NCBI GenBank assembly: GCA_948665105.1
Contig: CAPNGW010000034.1
Coordinates: 1 to 13,404 of the forward strand
Source: an uncultured Lachnospiraceae bacterium
GTDB lineage: Bacteria; Bacillota; Clostridia; Lachnospirales; Lachnospiraceae
Direction: 5' to 3'
DNA: 13,404 nt
Part shown: one piece after another, positions 1 through 6,239 of the stretch
How the letters are laid out: each line of letters opens with the position of its first letter
Numbering within the stretch: the stretch's first letter is position 1
Position numbers and translations under genes: made by a program
The notes under the pieces: model-generated
Told to the model about the DNA's origin: nothing
Seen by the model: only the letters and a program-made list of their open reading frames with translations
The model's database searches: none

Positions 1-185
1 GAGATTCCATGGTGGCAGGCTTTATGGCTGGCTGGCTCAGGAAGCGGGAGTATCTGCATGCCTTCCACATGGGAGTGGCGGCGGGAAGCGCCAGTGCATT
101 TTCCCGGCATTTGGCCACAGGGGAGGAAATCCAGGCGGTATTTCGGCAGATATTGGAAGGCTATTCTGAGGCCCAAGTTAAGTAA
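1..185 (+). CDS. fruK: 1-phosphofructokinase, C-terminal fragment (5' end outside window)
   Basis: This is the last 60 residues of a PfkB-family kinase, read in the frame starting at base 3 and ending at TAA 183-185. The first complete codon is the Asp of the GAGDS signature, which is the catalytic base in this family. It is followed by MVAGFMAGW, a pattern typical of FruK/LacC-type kinases, and by a GVAAGSASAF helix near the C terminus. FruK phosphorylates fructose 1-phosphate to fructose 1,6-bisphosphate in the cytosol, usually next to a fructose PTS. The rest of the gene and any fru operon lie upstream of the window. A tagatose-6-phosphate kinase (LacC) is the main alternative, because the two share this C-terminal motif. 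A hairpin directly after the stop indicates that its transcript ends here. Confidence 0.8.
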   Translation, partial: DSMVAGFMAGWLRKREYLHAFHMGVAAGSASAFSRHLATGEEIQAVFRQILEGYSEAQVK

Positions 186-190
186 CATTT

Positions 191-250
191 CAGGCTCCCA
201 AAGTCGTGGGAATGGATATTCCGCGGCTTTTGGGAGCCTGTCTTGATTCA
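191..250 (+). terminator. Intrinsic-type terminator hairpin after fruK
   Basis: A long imperfect inverted repeat runs from CAGGCTCCCAAA (191-202) to TTTGGGAGCCTG (229-240), and the pairing continues inward with a few mismatches. It starts 5 bases after the fruK stop codon. The tail is only moderately T-rich (TCTTGATT), so it may be a weak or bidirectional terminator rather than a textbook one. Confidence 0.65.
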
Positions 251-251
251 T

Positions 252-288
252 GACCATAGAAAACTCACAGATTGTGTTTTCTATGGTC
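252..288. terminator. Hairpin between convergent fruK and rubredoxin genes
   Basis: A perfect 13-bp inverted repeat (GACCATAGAAAAC at 252-264 and its complement at 276-288) encloses an 11-base loop. It lies 34 bases past the rubredoxin stop on the minus strand and downstream of the fruK terminator on the plus strand. Neither flank has a strong T tract, so a role as a bidirectional transcription end or 3'-end stabiliser is inferred from its position between convergent genes. Confidence 0.55.
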
Positions 289-322
289 TGTTATGTGTGC
301 CGATAAAAAGCTATATGTTCTG

Positions 323-484
323 TTAGTTCTCCGGTACGAAGGAATCCTTTCCCACTCCGCACAGCGGGCAAACCCAATCCTCCGGCAAATCGTCAAAAGC
401 GGTACCGGGTGCGATGCCGTTATCGGGGTCACCCTCCGCCGGGTCATAAATATAGCCACAGGGCTCACAAACATATTTCTGCAT
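323..484 (-). CDS. Rubredoxin (53 aa)
   Basis: The minus-strand translation starts MQKYVCEPCGYIYDP and is a complete, normal-length rubredoxin. It has the two CxxC knuckles that bind one iron atom (Cys6/Cys9 and Cys39/Cys42, the second in the DWVCPLCGVGK context). It also has the conserved aromatic residues Tyr11, Tyr13, Phe30 and Trp37 and the GxxPGTxFxxLPxDW loop. Rubredoxins are small cytosolic one-electron carriers. In anaerobes they commonly pass electrons to peroxide- and oxygen-detoxifying enzymes such as rubrerythrin and flavodiiron proteins. The ATG is preceded by AGGAGG (plus-strand 493-498) at 8-base spacing, which fixes the start. The gene is convergent with fruK and divergent from the FAD oxidoreductase gene, and appears to be monocistronic. 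Confidence 0.95.
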   Translation of the reverse strand: MQKYVCEPCGYIYDPAEGDPDNGIAPGTAFDDLPEDWVCPLCGVGKDSFVPEN

Positions 485-550
485 AAGAAGTACCTCCTGA
501 AAAATTATATATTTTGTATGTAAATTGAATATAGCACAACAAGCGATAAA

Positions 551-579
551 ATGCTATAGATATCTTTTAATTTTTGCAA
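551..579 (-). promoter_or_regulatory. Possible promoter for the rubredoxin gene
   Basis: On the minus strand, TTGCAA (579-574) and TAGCAT (556-551) are separated by 17 bases, each matching the sigma-A consensus at 4 of 6 positions. Transcription would start about 60 bases upstream of the rubredoxin ATG. The region is very AT-rich, so other pairings are possible. Confidence 0.3.
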
Positions 580-686
580 AATGTTAACAGCGAAAATTGA
601 CAGAAAAGCTGGCTCTTCGACAACGGCAGGTTTTGCCAATGTTATGGGGTGAACTGGAATACAAACAAAATACAAAAAAAAATTTA

Positions 687-696
687 TTTATAAAAG
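687..696. promoter_or_regulatory. Possible ROK-regulator half-site upstream of the cluster promoter
   Basis: The 10-mer TTTATAAAAG ends two bases before the -35 box of the cluster promoter. The same 10-mer occurs at 10001-10010 inside the 14-bp palindrome in front of the ROK regulator gene. A shared operator is an attractive inference, but the element is AT-rich and only half of the palindrome is present here. Confidence 0.3.
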
Positions 697-698
697 CA

Positions 699-727
699 TT
701 GACAAAAGTTTTGCCCGGTGATAATAT
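699..727 (+). promoter_or_regulatory. Sigma-A promoter of the seven-gene cluster
   Basis: A perfect TTGACA -35 box (699-704) is followed by a 17-base spacer and TAATAT (722-727) as -10 box. Transcription would begin near 733-735, giving a leader of about 50 bases before the TTG start of the FAD oxidoreductase gene. This is one of the two best-matching promoters in the window. Confidence 0.8.
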
Positions 728-783
728 CTAGATAAAAGAAATGTGCAGTTTATTCAACGAAGCAGGAAAAGAAAGGAGAGAAA

Positions 784-2637
784 TTGTTTGTGGCGCGGTA
801 TAAAAGCAAAGAGGCTTATGATGTTGTGGTAGTAGGCGGGGGTCTGTCTGGAATGTGTGCGGCTATTGCTTCGGCGAGAGGAGGAGCGCGTACAGCAATT
901 ATCCAGAACCGTTCCATGTATGGAGGCAATGCCAGTTCTGAAATTCGGATGCACATCAATGGGGCGGCATGCTTTGGTTCAAAGGAAAACTTTCGTGAAA
1001 CAGGGATACTAGAGGAATTACTTCTGGAAAACAAGAAACGCAATCTCTATTCCTCATTTCCCGTATTCGATACAATCATGTGGGAACAGGTTTATCAGCA
1101 GGAGAACCTTACCTCTTATTTGAACACCAATGCAGATGACGTCATCATGAAAGAGGGAAGAATAGAAGCGGTAGTCTGTCATCAGAACAGTACGGAAACA
1201 GAATATACTCTATATGGAAAGATTTTTGTTGATGCTACGGGTCACGGTACCCTGGGAGCCATGGCAGGAGCAGAGAGCAGAGAGGGTAGTGAAAGTCGCT
1301 ATGAATTTAATGAGCCTACAGCTCCCGAGGAGGCAAACGACTATACTTGTGGTAATACGATTATGTTTACAGCAGTTAACCGTGGGGAACCGGTAGAATT
1401 TATAAAACCAGATTGGGCTTATACCTATACAGAAAAGGAATTGAAATACCGCCCTCATTTTTCCGGTGTTGGAAGAATTACGGATGGCGGAGACATTTCC
1501 TATGATAACAAGGGTGAAGGTTTGCCGGAGCCAAGCAGCTTGGATGCGGGATACTGGTGGATTGAGCTGGGTGGCGATTGGGAAGATATTATCCGAGAGG
1601 GTGAGAATATTCGTGATGAACTTCTGAAATCGGTCTATGGTGTATGGGATCATTTGAAAAATGTAAAAGAGCATGGTTTAGATAATTATGACCTGGAGTG
1701 GATTGGAATGGTTCCGGGATCCAGGGAAAGCCGACGCCTTGTGGGAGATTATATTCTTAATGAAAATGATATCAGAAGTAATCGGATTTTTGATGATGCG
1801 GTAGCCTACGGGGGATGGCCCATGGATATTCATGTGCCTGGAGGAATCAGGGCGCTTGATAAGATGCCGTCTAAGGTTTTTCATTTTCCGGGAATTTATT
1901 CAATCCCTTACCGCTGCTATTATAGTAAAAATATTGATAATCTGATGATGGCGGGAAGGGATATCAGTGCCAGCAAGATGGCCTTTGGAAGCATAAGGAT
2001 TATGGGAACGTGTGCCGTGGGAGGACAGGCTGTGGGGACTGCGGCTGCGTTAGCGATTCATTATAGCTGTACACCCAGGCAGGTAGGGCAGGAGCATATT
2101 AAAGAGTTACAGCAACAGCTTCTTAAGGATGATTGTTTCATTCCGGGGATTCAGAATGAAGATTCTTCGGATGTAGCAAGAGGCGCTGTGGTAACGGCAA
2201 CAGGATGCATTCAGGGCGGAGAAGCTGAACAGGTAATCAACGGTGTGGCCAGAACAGTATCGGGAAAAACGAATTGCTGGATTTCCGGGCCACTGACAGA
2301 CAAGGGTGAAGTGTTGAAGCTTCAGCTTTTGAAGACGATACCGGTTCATCAGGTCAGAATAACCTTTGATTCCAATTTAACCCGGGAAATCATGCCATCG
2401 ATTACTGAATCTGTTCGGGAGGCTCAGGTAAAGGGAATGCCTTTGGAACTGGTGAAGGATTATCGTTTGACTCTCCTCAGGGACGGAGAAGTAATTCAGG
2501 AAAAGCAGATATCAAATAACAGGCGGAGGCTGGTTGTACATAGCTTTGAGAATACAGAATGTGATGAGGTACAGCTGACTATCCTTTCAACATATGGAAG
2601 TTTGGAGGCGAGAGTTTTTGAGGTTCGGATTTACTGA
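784..2637 (+). CDS. FAD-dependent oxidoreductase (FAD_oxidored family) with C-terminal beta-sandwich-like region
   Basis: The 617-residue product has an N-terminal Rossmann dinucleotide site (DVVVVGGGLSG, residues 13-23) and a GGNASSEIR segment typical of the FAD_oxidored group. A DATGHGTLGAMAG stretch and a GSRESRRLVGDY motif lie mid-protein. A second FAD-contact region (MAGRDISAS ... GGQAVGTAAALA) follows. The last ~150 residues, after SSDVARGAV, look like a beta-sandwich resembling discoidin or carbohydrate-binding modules; this is pattern-based only. Homologues are frequent in carbohydrate-utilisation clusters, but their substrates are largely unknown; oxidation of a sugar or glycan hydroxyl is the reasonable inference. 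No signal peptide is seen, so it should be cytosolic. The TTG start at 784 is chosen because AGGAG (774-778) lies 5 bases upstream; GTG at 790 would have 11-base spacing. It is the first gene of the cluster. Confidence 0.85.
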   Translation: MFVARYKSKEAYDVVVVGGGLSGMCAAIASARGGARTAIIQNRSMYGGNASSEIRMHINGAACFGSKENFRETGILEELLLENKKRNLYSSFPVFDTIMWEQVYQQENLTSYLNTNADDVIMKEGRIEAVVCHQNSTETEYTLYGKIFVDATGHGTLGAMAGAESREGSESRYEFNEPTAPEEANDYTCGNTIMFTAVNRGEPVEFIKPDWAYTYTEKELKYRPHFSGVGRITDGGDISYDNKGEGLPEPSSLDAGYWWIELGGDWEDIIREGENIRDELLKSVYGVWDHLKNVKEHGLDNYDLEWIGMVPGSRESRRLVGDYILNENDIRSNRIFDDAVAYGGWPMDIHVPGGIRALDKMPSKVFHFPGIYSIPYRCYYSKNIDNLMMAGRDISASKMAFGSIRIMGTCAVGGQAVGTAAALAIHYSCTPRQVGQEHIKELQQQLLKDDCFIPGIQNEDSSDVARGAVVTATGCIQGGEAEQVINGVARTVSGKTNCWISGPLTDKGEVLKLQLLKTIPVHQVRITFDSNLTREIMPSITESVREAQVKGMPLELVKDYRLTLLRDGEVIQEKQISNNRRRLVVHSFENTECDEVQLTILSTYGSLEARVFEVRIY

Positions 2638-2695
2638 TGAGATAAGGCTGCAAATGACAAACTGAGGTTTGGATGAAAAATATGTTAATCACATT

Positions 2696-2723
2696 TTGAA
2701 AGGGGTTATAGTTGGTTTAAAAT
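2696..2723 (+). promoter_or_regulatory. Candidate internal promoter for the transport genes
   Basis: TTGAAA (2696-2701) and TAAAAT (2718-2723) are separated by 16 bases; each matches the sigma-A consensus at 5 of 6 positions. Initiation would leave an untranslated leader of roughly 210 bases before the lipoprotein ATG. It could give the binding protein and permeases expression independent of the FAD oxidoreductase gene. Confidence 0.4.
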
Positions 2724-2768
2724 CTGGCTATCTTAGGTGGCGGGTTTTGACATAATATAAAAAGGAAA

Positions 2769-2800
2769 GGAGGAGTAACCTCTAATTGATGGAGGAGTAA
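2769..2800 (+). repeat. Two copies of GGAGGAGTAA in the leader
   Basis: GGAGGAGTAA occurs at 2769-2778 and again at 2791-2800, with a period of 22 bases (about two helical turns). It could be a regulator site or successive ribosome-binding decoys. It may also be chance in purine-rich sequence. Confidence 0.5.
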
Positions 2801-2940
2801 TCTGGTTTTGATTCGGGGAAATGAAAATAGGGAGGTAATGTACGAATCCACATTGTCTACAACTGATTATGTGGAAAATAATCAAGAAAGGAAAATGTGT
2901 AATGAATTTCCCTATGAATTCATTATACAAGGAAAAACAT

Positions 2941-4362
2941 ATGAAAAAAATTATATCAATGATTATGATGCTTTCGCTTGTACTTGCAATGCTTGGGGGG
3001 TGCAGCTCTAAAAAAGGTTCTTCAGAACCTGAAAGTAATAACATTGAGAATGAGTCAACAAAGGACAATCAACCTGCCGCTGCTGATTCTGCCAAAGACC
3101 CGGTCTATATTGATGCGGATGCTGAAACAATGACTGGAGAAGTTCGGTTTTTGACAGCGTTTGCTGGTGATCTTGGCACAGATGCTTTAATTGAGGAATT
3201 TAATAAATATTATCCGAATATAAAAGTTACTTATGAAACTTATGGAAACACGGTTGATGGTAATCTTGGTGCCAATACCAGCATCCAGGCAGGAAATGCA
3301 GATGTTATTTTAAGCTATCATACGCATAACACCGCTTTTCGATGGGAAAATGGAATGTTAATGGATCTTACCGATTACCTTAAAAATGATAATCTAGATC
3401 TTGTAAAAGAATGGGGAACAGATGCATATCTTTATCAGGATCGTGTATATGCGTTGCCTTCGGGCGGTGTATCGATTTTTATCGCACTGAATATGGATAA
3501 GTGGAATGCAGCAGATCTAGGTGAAATTCCGGAATCGTGGACATGGGATGAATATTTGGAAGCTTGCCGTGCAATGACAGAAGTTGACAGCACAGGAAAA
3601 ACAACTGTTTATGGCGGTGCAGATTTTAACCAGAGAGATTACTGGACATATCCAATGCGCCAAACAAAAGGAGTGGATGCCTTCTACAATGAAGAAGGGC
3701 TGGCAGATTTTGATTCCGGCCTGGCTGCCACTATATTGAACCGTTTCTTGGCTGCAGAGGACGAGGGCATCTGGTATCCCAAAATTAATTTTATCACAGA
3801 TGGCACAAAAACTCGTGACTTGGTTTGGAGTGGAACAATTGCTTCCTGTGTAGAGAGCATCATTACTCGTTTTGTCATGGATAAAGAAAACTATCCACAT
3901 GATTTTATTTTAGGTTATGCTCCATATCCAACCAATGAAGAAGGAGAAACGAACTATGCACAAGGGGCCATGATTAATTCCTTCTTCTGTGTTACCAATA
4001 ATGCTCAGAATCCAGATGCGGCATATGCTTTTGCAAAATTTGCTTCTACATATGGTGGCAAATACATGTACCGGGCAGGACATACGACCACATGGACAGG
4101 AACTGACCCGGATGAAATCATAAATGTCGTATTTGGCAGCGAGGAAACTGCCGCGGAATACGTAGATGTGGATTCCTATATTACAAACGTTATTGCAATC
4201 GGACAGCCTGCTTATCACGAAGAATATATTGTCGGATATAATAATGTAGCCGTTTTGGTGGATGAATACACAGACTATATTTTCAGCCGTACAATGACCG
4301 TAGAGGAAGGACTTAAAAAATTAAATGAGCTGGCAAATGAAGCAATTGAAGAGGCAAAATAA
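2941..4362 (+). CDS. Sugar ABC transporter solute-binding lipoprotein (family 1)
   Basis: The 473-residue product begins MKKIISMIMMLSLVLAMLGGC, a lipoprotein signal peptide with lipobox LGGC and predicted lipidated Cys21. A Ser/Glu/Asn-rich linker to about residue 50 follows. The mature part looks like a family 1 carbohydrate-binding protein, with segments such as GDLGTDALIEEFNKYYPNIKV early on and a late SWTWDEYLEACRAMT hinge region. It would capture the substrate outside the membrane and deliver it to the two permeases that follow. The reading frame stays open upstream to ATG 2869. ATG 2941 is preferred because AAGG lies 8 bases upstream and because only this start puts the signal peptide at the N terminus. 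A 17-bp hairpin follows the gene, as is common after highly expressed binding-protein genes. Substrate specificity cannot be read from the sequence. Confidence 0.9.
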   Translation: MKKIISMIMMLSLVLAMLGGCSSKKGSSEPESNNIENESTKDNQPAAADSAKDPVYIDADAETMTGEVRFLTAFAGDLGTDALIEEFNKYYPNIKVTYETYGNTVDGNLGANTSIQAGNADVILSYHTHNTAFRWENGMLMDLTDYLKNDNLDLVKEWGTDAYLYQDRVYALPSGGVSIFIALNMDKWNAADLGEIPESWTWDEYLEACRAMTEVDSTGKTTVYGGADFNQRDYWTYPMRQTKGVDAFYNEEGLADFDSGLAATILNRFLAAEDEGIWYPKINFITDGTKTRDLVWSGTIASCVESIITRFVMDKENYPHDFILGYAPYPTNEEGETNYAQGAMINSFFCVTNNAQNPDAAYAFAKFASTYGGKYMYRAGHTTTWTGTDPDEIINVVFGSEETAAEYVDVDSYITNVIAIGQPAYHEEYIVGYNNVAVLVDEYTDYIFSRTMTVEEGLKKLNELANEAIEEAK

Positions 4363-4404
4363 GTAATAAGTCTGTTTTCAATAATATTCTAATGCTCTGG
4401 GACA

Positions 4405-4442
4405 ATAATAGGGGTATTCATTATGATGAATAACCCTATTAT
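4405..4442 (+). promoter_or_regulatory. 17-bp intergenic hairpin between binding-protein and permease genes
   Basis: ATAATAGGGGTATTCAT (4405-4421) pairs with 4426-4442 over 17 bp with one mismatch, closing a 4-base loop. No T tract follows, so it is unlikely to be a full terminator. By analogy with the malE-malF gap, such stems protect the upstream mRNA 3' end or cause partial termination, giving more binding protein than permease. That role is inferred. Confidence 0.7.
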
Positions 4443-4468
4443 ATGCCTGGAATTGAGAGGTATAATCT

Positions 4469-5362
4469 ATGAAATTAAAACATAAAACCAAAGAAACTCT
4501 TATTGGTTATGCGTTTTTAGCACCTGCACTAGTGATATTTATTACACTGGTAGGAATACCTATTGTGATTTCTTTTTTATTATCCTTTACAAAGTGGAAT
4601 TTCTTTTCTGGCATTAGCCAATTGAAATTTGTGGGCTTTGATAATTTTATGAAGCTGCTGACAACAGACAGGGCATTTAAGACAGCATTGGCCAACACAA
4701 TTATATATACTGTCACCACGGTTCCATTGACGATTTTTATTTCTATGCTTTTTGCGCATGTGATTAACGGACGGGTCCATCTGCAAAAATTTCAGCGTTT
4801 GGCATTTTTTGTTCCTTATATTTCCAACATGGTTGCGTTAGGAGCAGTATTTAAATTTTTGTTTCGGACAGATGGGCCTGTCAATGCTATTTTATCTCAT
4901 GTTTTCCAAGTGAAGGATACACCGAATTGGCTTGTTTCCACATCTCTTTCCAGGATTCCTATTATTGGTGTGATGATTTATTCTGGCATAGGTTTTTGTT
5001 TAATTGTTTATATAGCCGCCATAAAAAATGTTCCACAGCACTTATATGAAGCAGCTAAAATTGACGGAGCGTCTTCCATACGGCAGTTTTTCTCCATTAC
5101 AATACCGATGATTTCACCGACAACGCTTTACTTGGTGATTGTACGTATGATTAGCGCATTTCAGGTTTTTGCACCTATCAATGTTATTTCTGACGGCGGA
5201 AAAAATGCCGGGAATACGAGTCTGGTAGTTATGCTCTATGAGGAGGCCTTCAGAAGTTATAATTTCGGTTATGCCAGTGCGATTTCCTGGATACTTGTAT
5301 TATTCATTTTGGTTGTTACGCTAATCAATTTTCATTTCCAGAAAAAATGGGTGCACTATTAA
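4469..5362 (+). CDS. Carbohydrate ABC transporter permease, CUT1 family (MalF/UgpA-like)
   Basis: The 297-residue protein has six hydrophobic segments, near residues 12-40, 74-98, 111-132, 163-186, 217-240 and 267-290. The cytoplasmic EAA loop that docks the ATPase is clear: EAAKIDGA at 194-201, with the family Pro at 213. It would form the membrane channel with the next gene product and receive substrate from the upstream lipoprotein. The start is supported by GAGAGG (4455-4460) at 8-base spacing. The stop codon overlaps the Shine-Dalgarno of the next permease, consistent with coupled translation. No ATPase gene is adjacent, which is usual for CUT1 systems in Firmicutes that share an MsmX/MsmK-type ATPase. 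Confidence 0.93.
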   Translation: MKLKHKTKETLIGYAFLAPALVIFITLVGIPIVISFLLSFTKWNFFSGISQLKFVGFDNFMKLLTTDRAFKTALANTIIYTVTTVPLTIFISMLFAHVINGRVHLQKFQRLAFFVPYISNMVALGAVFKFLFRTDGPVNAILSHVFQVKDTPNWLVSTSLSRIPIIGVMIYSGIGFCLIVYIAAIKNVPQHLYEAAKIDGASSIRQFFSITIPMISPTTLYLVIVRMISAFQVFAPINVISDGGKNAGNTSLVVMLYEEAFRSYNFGYASAISWILVLFILVVTLINFHFQKKWVHY

Positions 5363-5372
5363 GGAGAAAAAA

Positions 5373-6203
5373 ATGAAAAAACTAGATATTAAGAAATTGT
5401 TACTCACAATGGTTATGATATTGTTAGCAATTATATTTTTACTTCCATTGCTATGGATGCTTTCTTCTTCATTCAAAAACCCGACTGAGGTTTTTGCATC
5501 TCCTTTTCAATGGGTGCCGGAAATAATTCGATGGGAAAATTATGCGAATGTCTGGACAAATACCAGCTTGCCGTTTGCGCGTTTTTTCCGTAACTCCGTG
5601 CTTGTCACATGTATAAGTGTATCAGGACAAATCGTTGTATCGTCCCTTGCTGCATATGCGTTTGCTAAAATTGATTTTAAAGGAAAAAACGTGGTATTTA
5701 TGATTATGCTTATGACAATGATGATACCGGTACAGGCTTTAGTCATTCCCCGTTTTATGCTGTTTTATGAGTTGAATTTGTATGATTCGCTTTGGTGTAT
5801 AATTCTGCCCAATTTTTTTAATGTCACTTCCATTTTCTTATTACGCCAGTTTTATGCAAGTCTTCCTAATGAGTTGATGGAGGCTTCACGAATAGATGGG
5901 GCTGGCCATTTGCAGATTTGGGCACGAATCATGATGCCGCTTACGAAAAACGGAATGATTTCCGCAACTATATTGGCATTTATCAACTCCTGGAATGAGT
6001 ATTTAAATCCCTTAATATTTCTGCCAAGTGTTAAGAATTATACCGTTGCATTAGGTATTCGCTGGTATCTCAATGATCCTTCACGTGAATATAACCTGAT
6101 GATGTGTGCGGCAGCCAGTGCAATCCTGCCCATTGTTGTTTTATACATTTTTACTCAGAAGTATTTTGAAGATGGCATTTCGGCAGCAGGAGTTAAGGGC
6201 TAA
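5373..6203 (+). CDS. Carbohydrate ABC transporter permease, CUT1 family (MalG/UgpE-like)
   Basis: The 276-residue partner permease has an N-terminal membrane segment at about residues 10-32, which leads into the SSFKNPTEVFASP region typical of MalG-type subunits. The EAA loop is present as EASRIDGAG (170-178) with Pro at 189, and the C terminus is the usual YFEDGISAAGVKG, which reads through to the stop. AAGGAG (5361-5366) overlaps the previous stop codon and sits 6 bases before the ATG. It forms a heterodimer with the preceding permease. Its type and order match standard CUT1 operons; the transported substrate is not determined. Confidence 0.94.
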   Translation: MKKLDIKKLLLTMVMILLAIIFLLPLLWMLSSSFKNPTEVFASPFQWVPEIIRWENYANVWTNTSLPFARFFRNSVLVTCISVSGQIVVSSLAAYAFAKIDFKGKNVVFMIMLMTMMIPVQALVIPRFMLFYELNLYDSLWCIILPNFFNVTSIFLLRQFYASLPNELMEASRIDGAGHLQIWARIMMPLTKNGMISATILAFINSWNEYLNPLIFLPSVKNYTVALGIRWYLNDPSREYNLMMCAAASAILPIVVLYIFTQKYFEDGISAAGVKG

Positions 6204-6239
6204 AATACAATTAGCATAATTAGGAAAGGAATAATTACT

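Larger units (their letters stand above)
2638..2940 (+). other. 303-base intergenic leader before the solute-binding protein gene
   Basis: This is the only long gap inside the cluster. It holds a plausible internal promoter (2696-2723), a 10-base direct repeat (2769-2778 and 2791-2800), and several purine-rich Shine-Dalgarno-like runs followed by very short reading frames (an ATG at 2789 with only three codons, and an ATG at 2838 after GGGAGG). No known riboswitch class was recognised by eye. Its length suggests separate control of the transport genes. Confidence 0.5.

Noticed and set aside
1..185. 1-phosphofructokinase as part of the sulfated-sugar pathway
   Set aside because: It is separated from the cluster by a terminator, a convergent rubredoxin gene and a new promoter, so membership of the same operon is unlikely.
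58..246. 62-codon plus-strand frame at the left edge
   Set aside because: It is out of frame with the recognisable 1-phosphofructokinase C terminus and runs through the terminator hairpin.
485..783. Catabolite-repression (cre) site or riboswitch in the divergent intergenic region
   Set aside because: No stretch fits the cre consensus well and no known riboswitch fold could be recognised by eye.
1210..1674. 154-codon minus-strand open frame
   Set aside because: It lies entirely opposite the FAD oxidoreductase gene, has no ribosome binding site that I could identify, and its composition is that of an antisense shadow.
2915..2924. ATGAATTCAT palindrome upstream of the lipoprotein start
   Set aside because: It is short and within AT-rich sequence; no second copy or promoter overlap supports an operator.
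2869..2940. Upstream in-frame ATG extending the solute-binding protein by 24 residues
   Set aside because: No ribosome binding site precedes 2869, and the extension would put hydrophilic residues ahead of a textbook lipoprotein signal peptide.
2808..3011. 67-codon plus-strand reading frame overlapping the lipoprotein gene
   Set aside because: It overlaps the clearly coding signal-peptide region in another frame and has no recognisable family; kept only as a low-confidence leader-peptide idea from ATG 2838.
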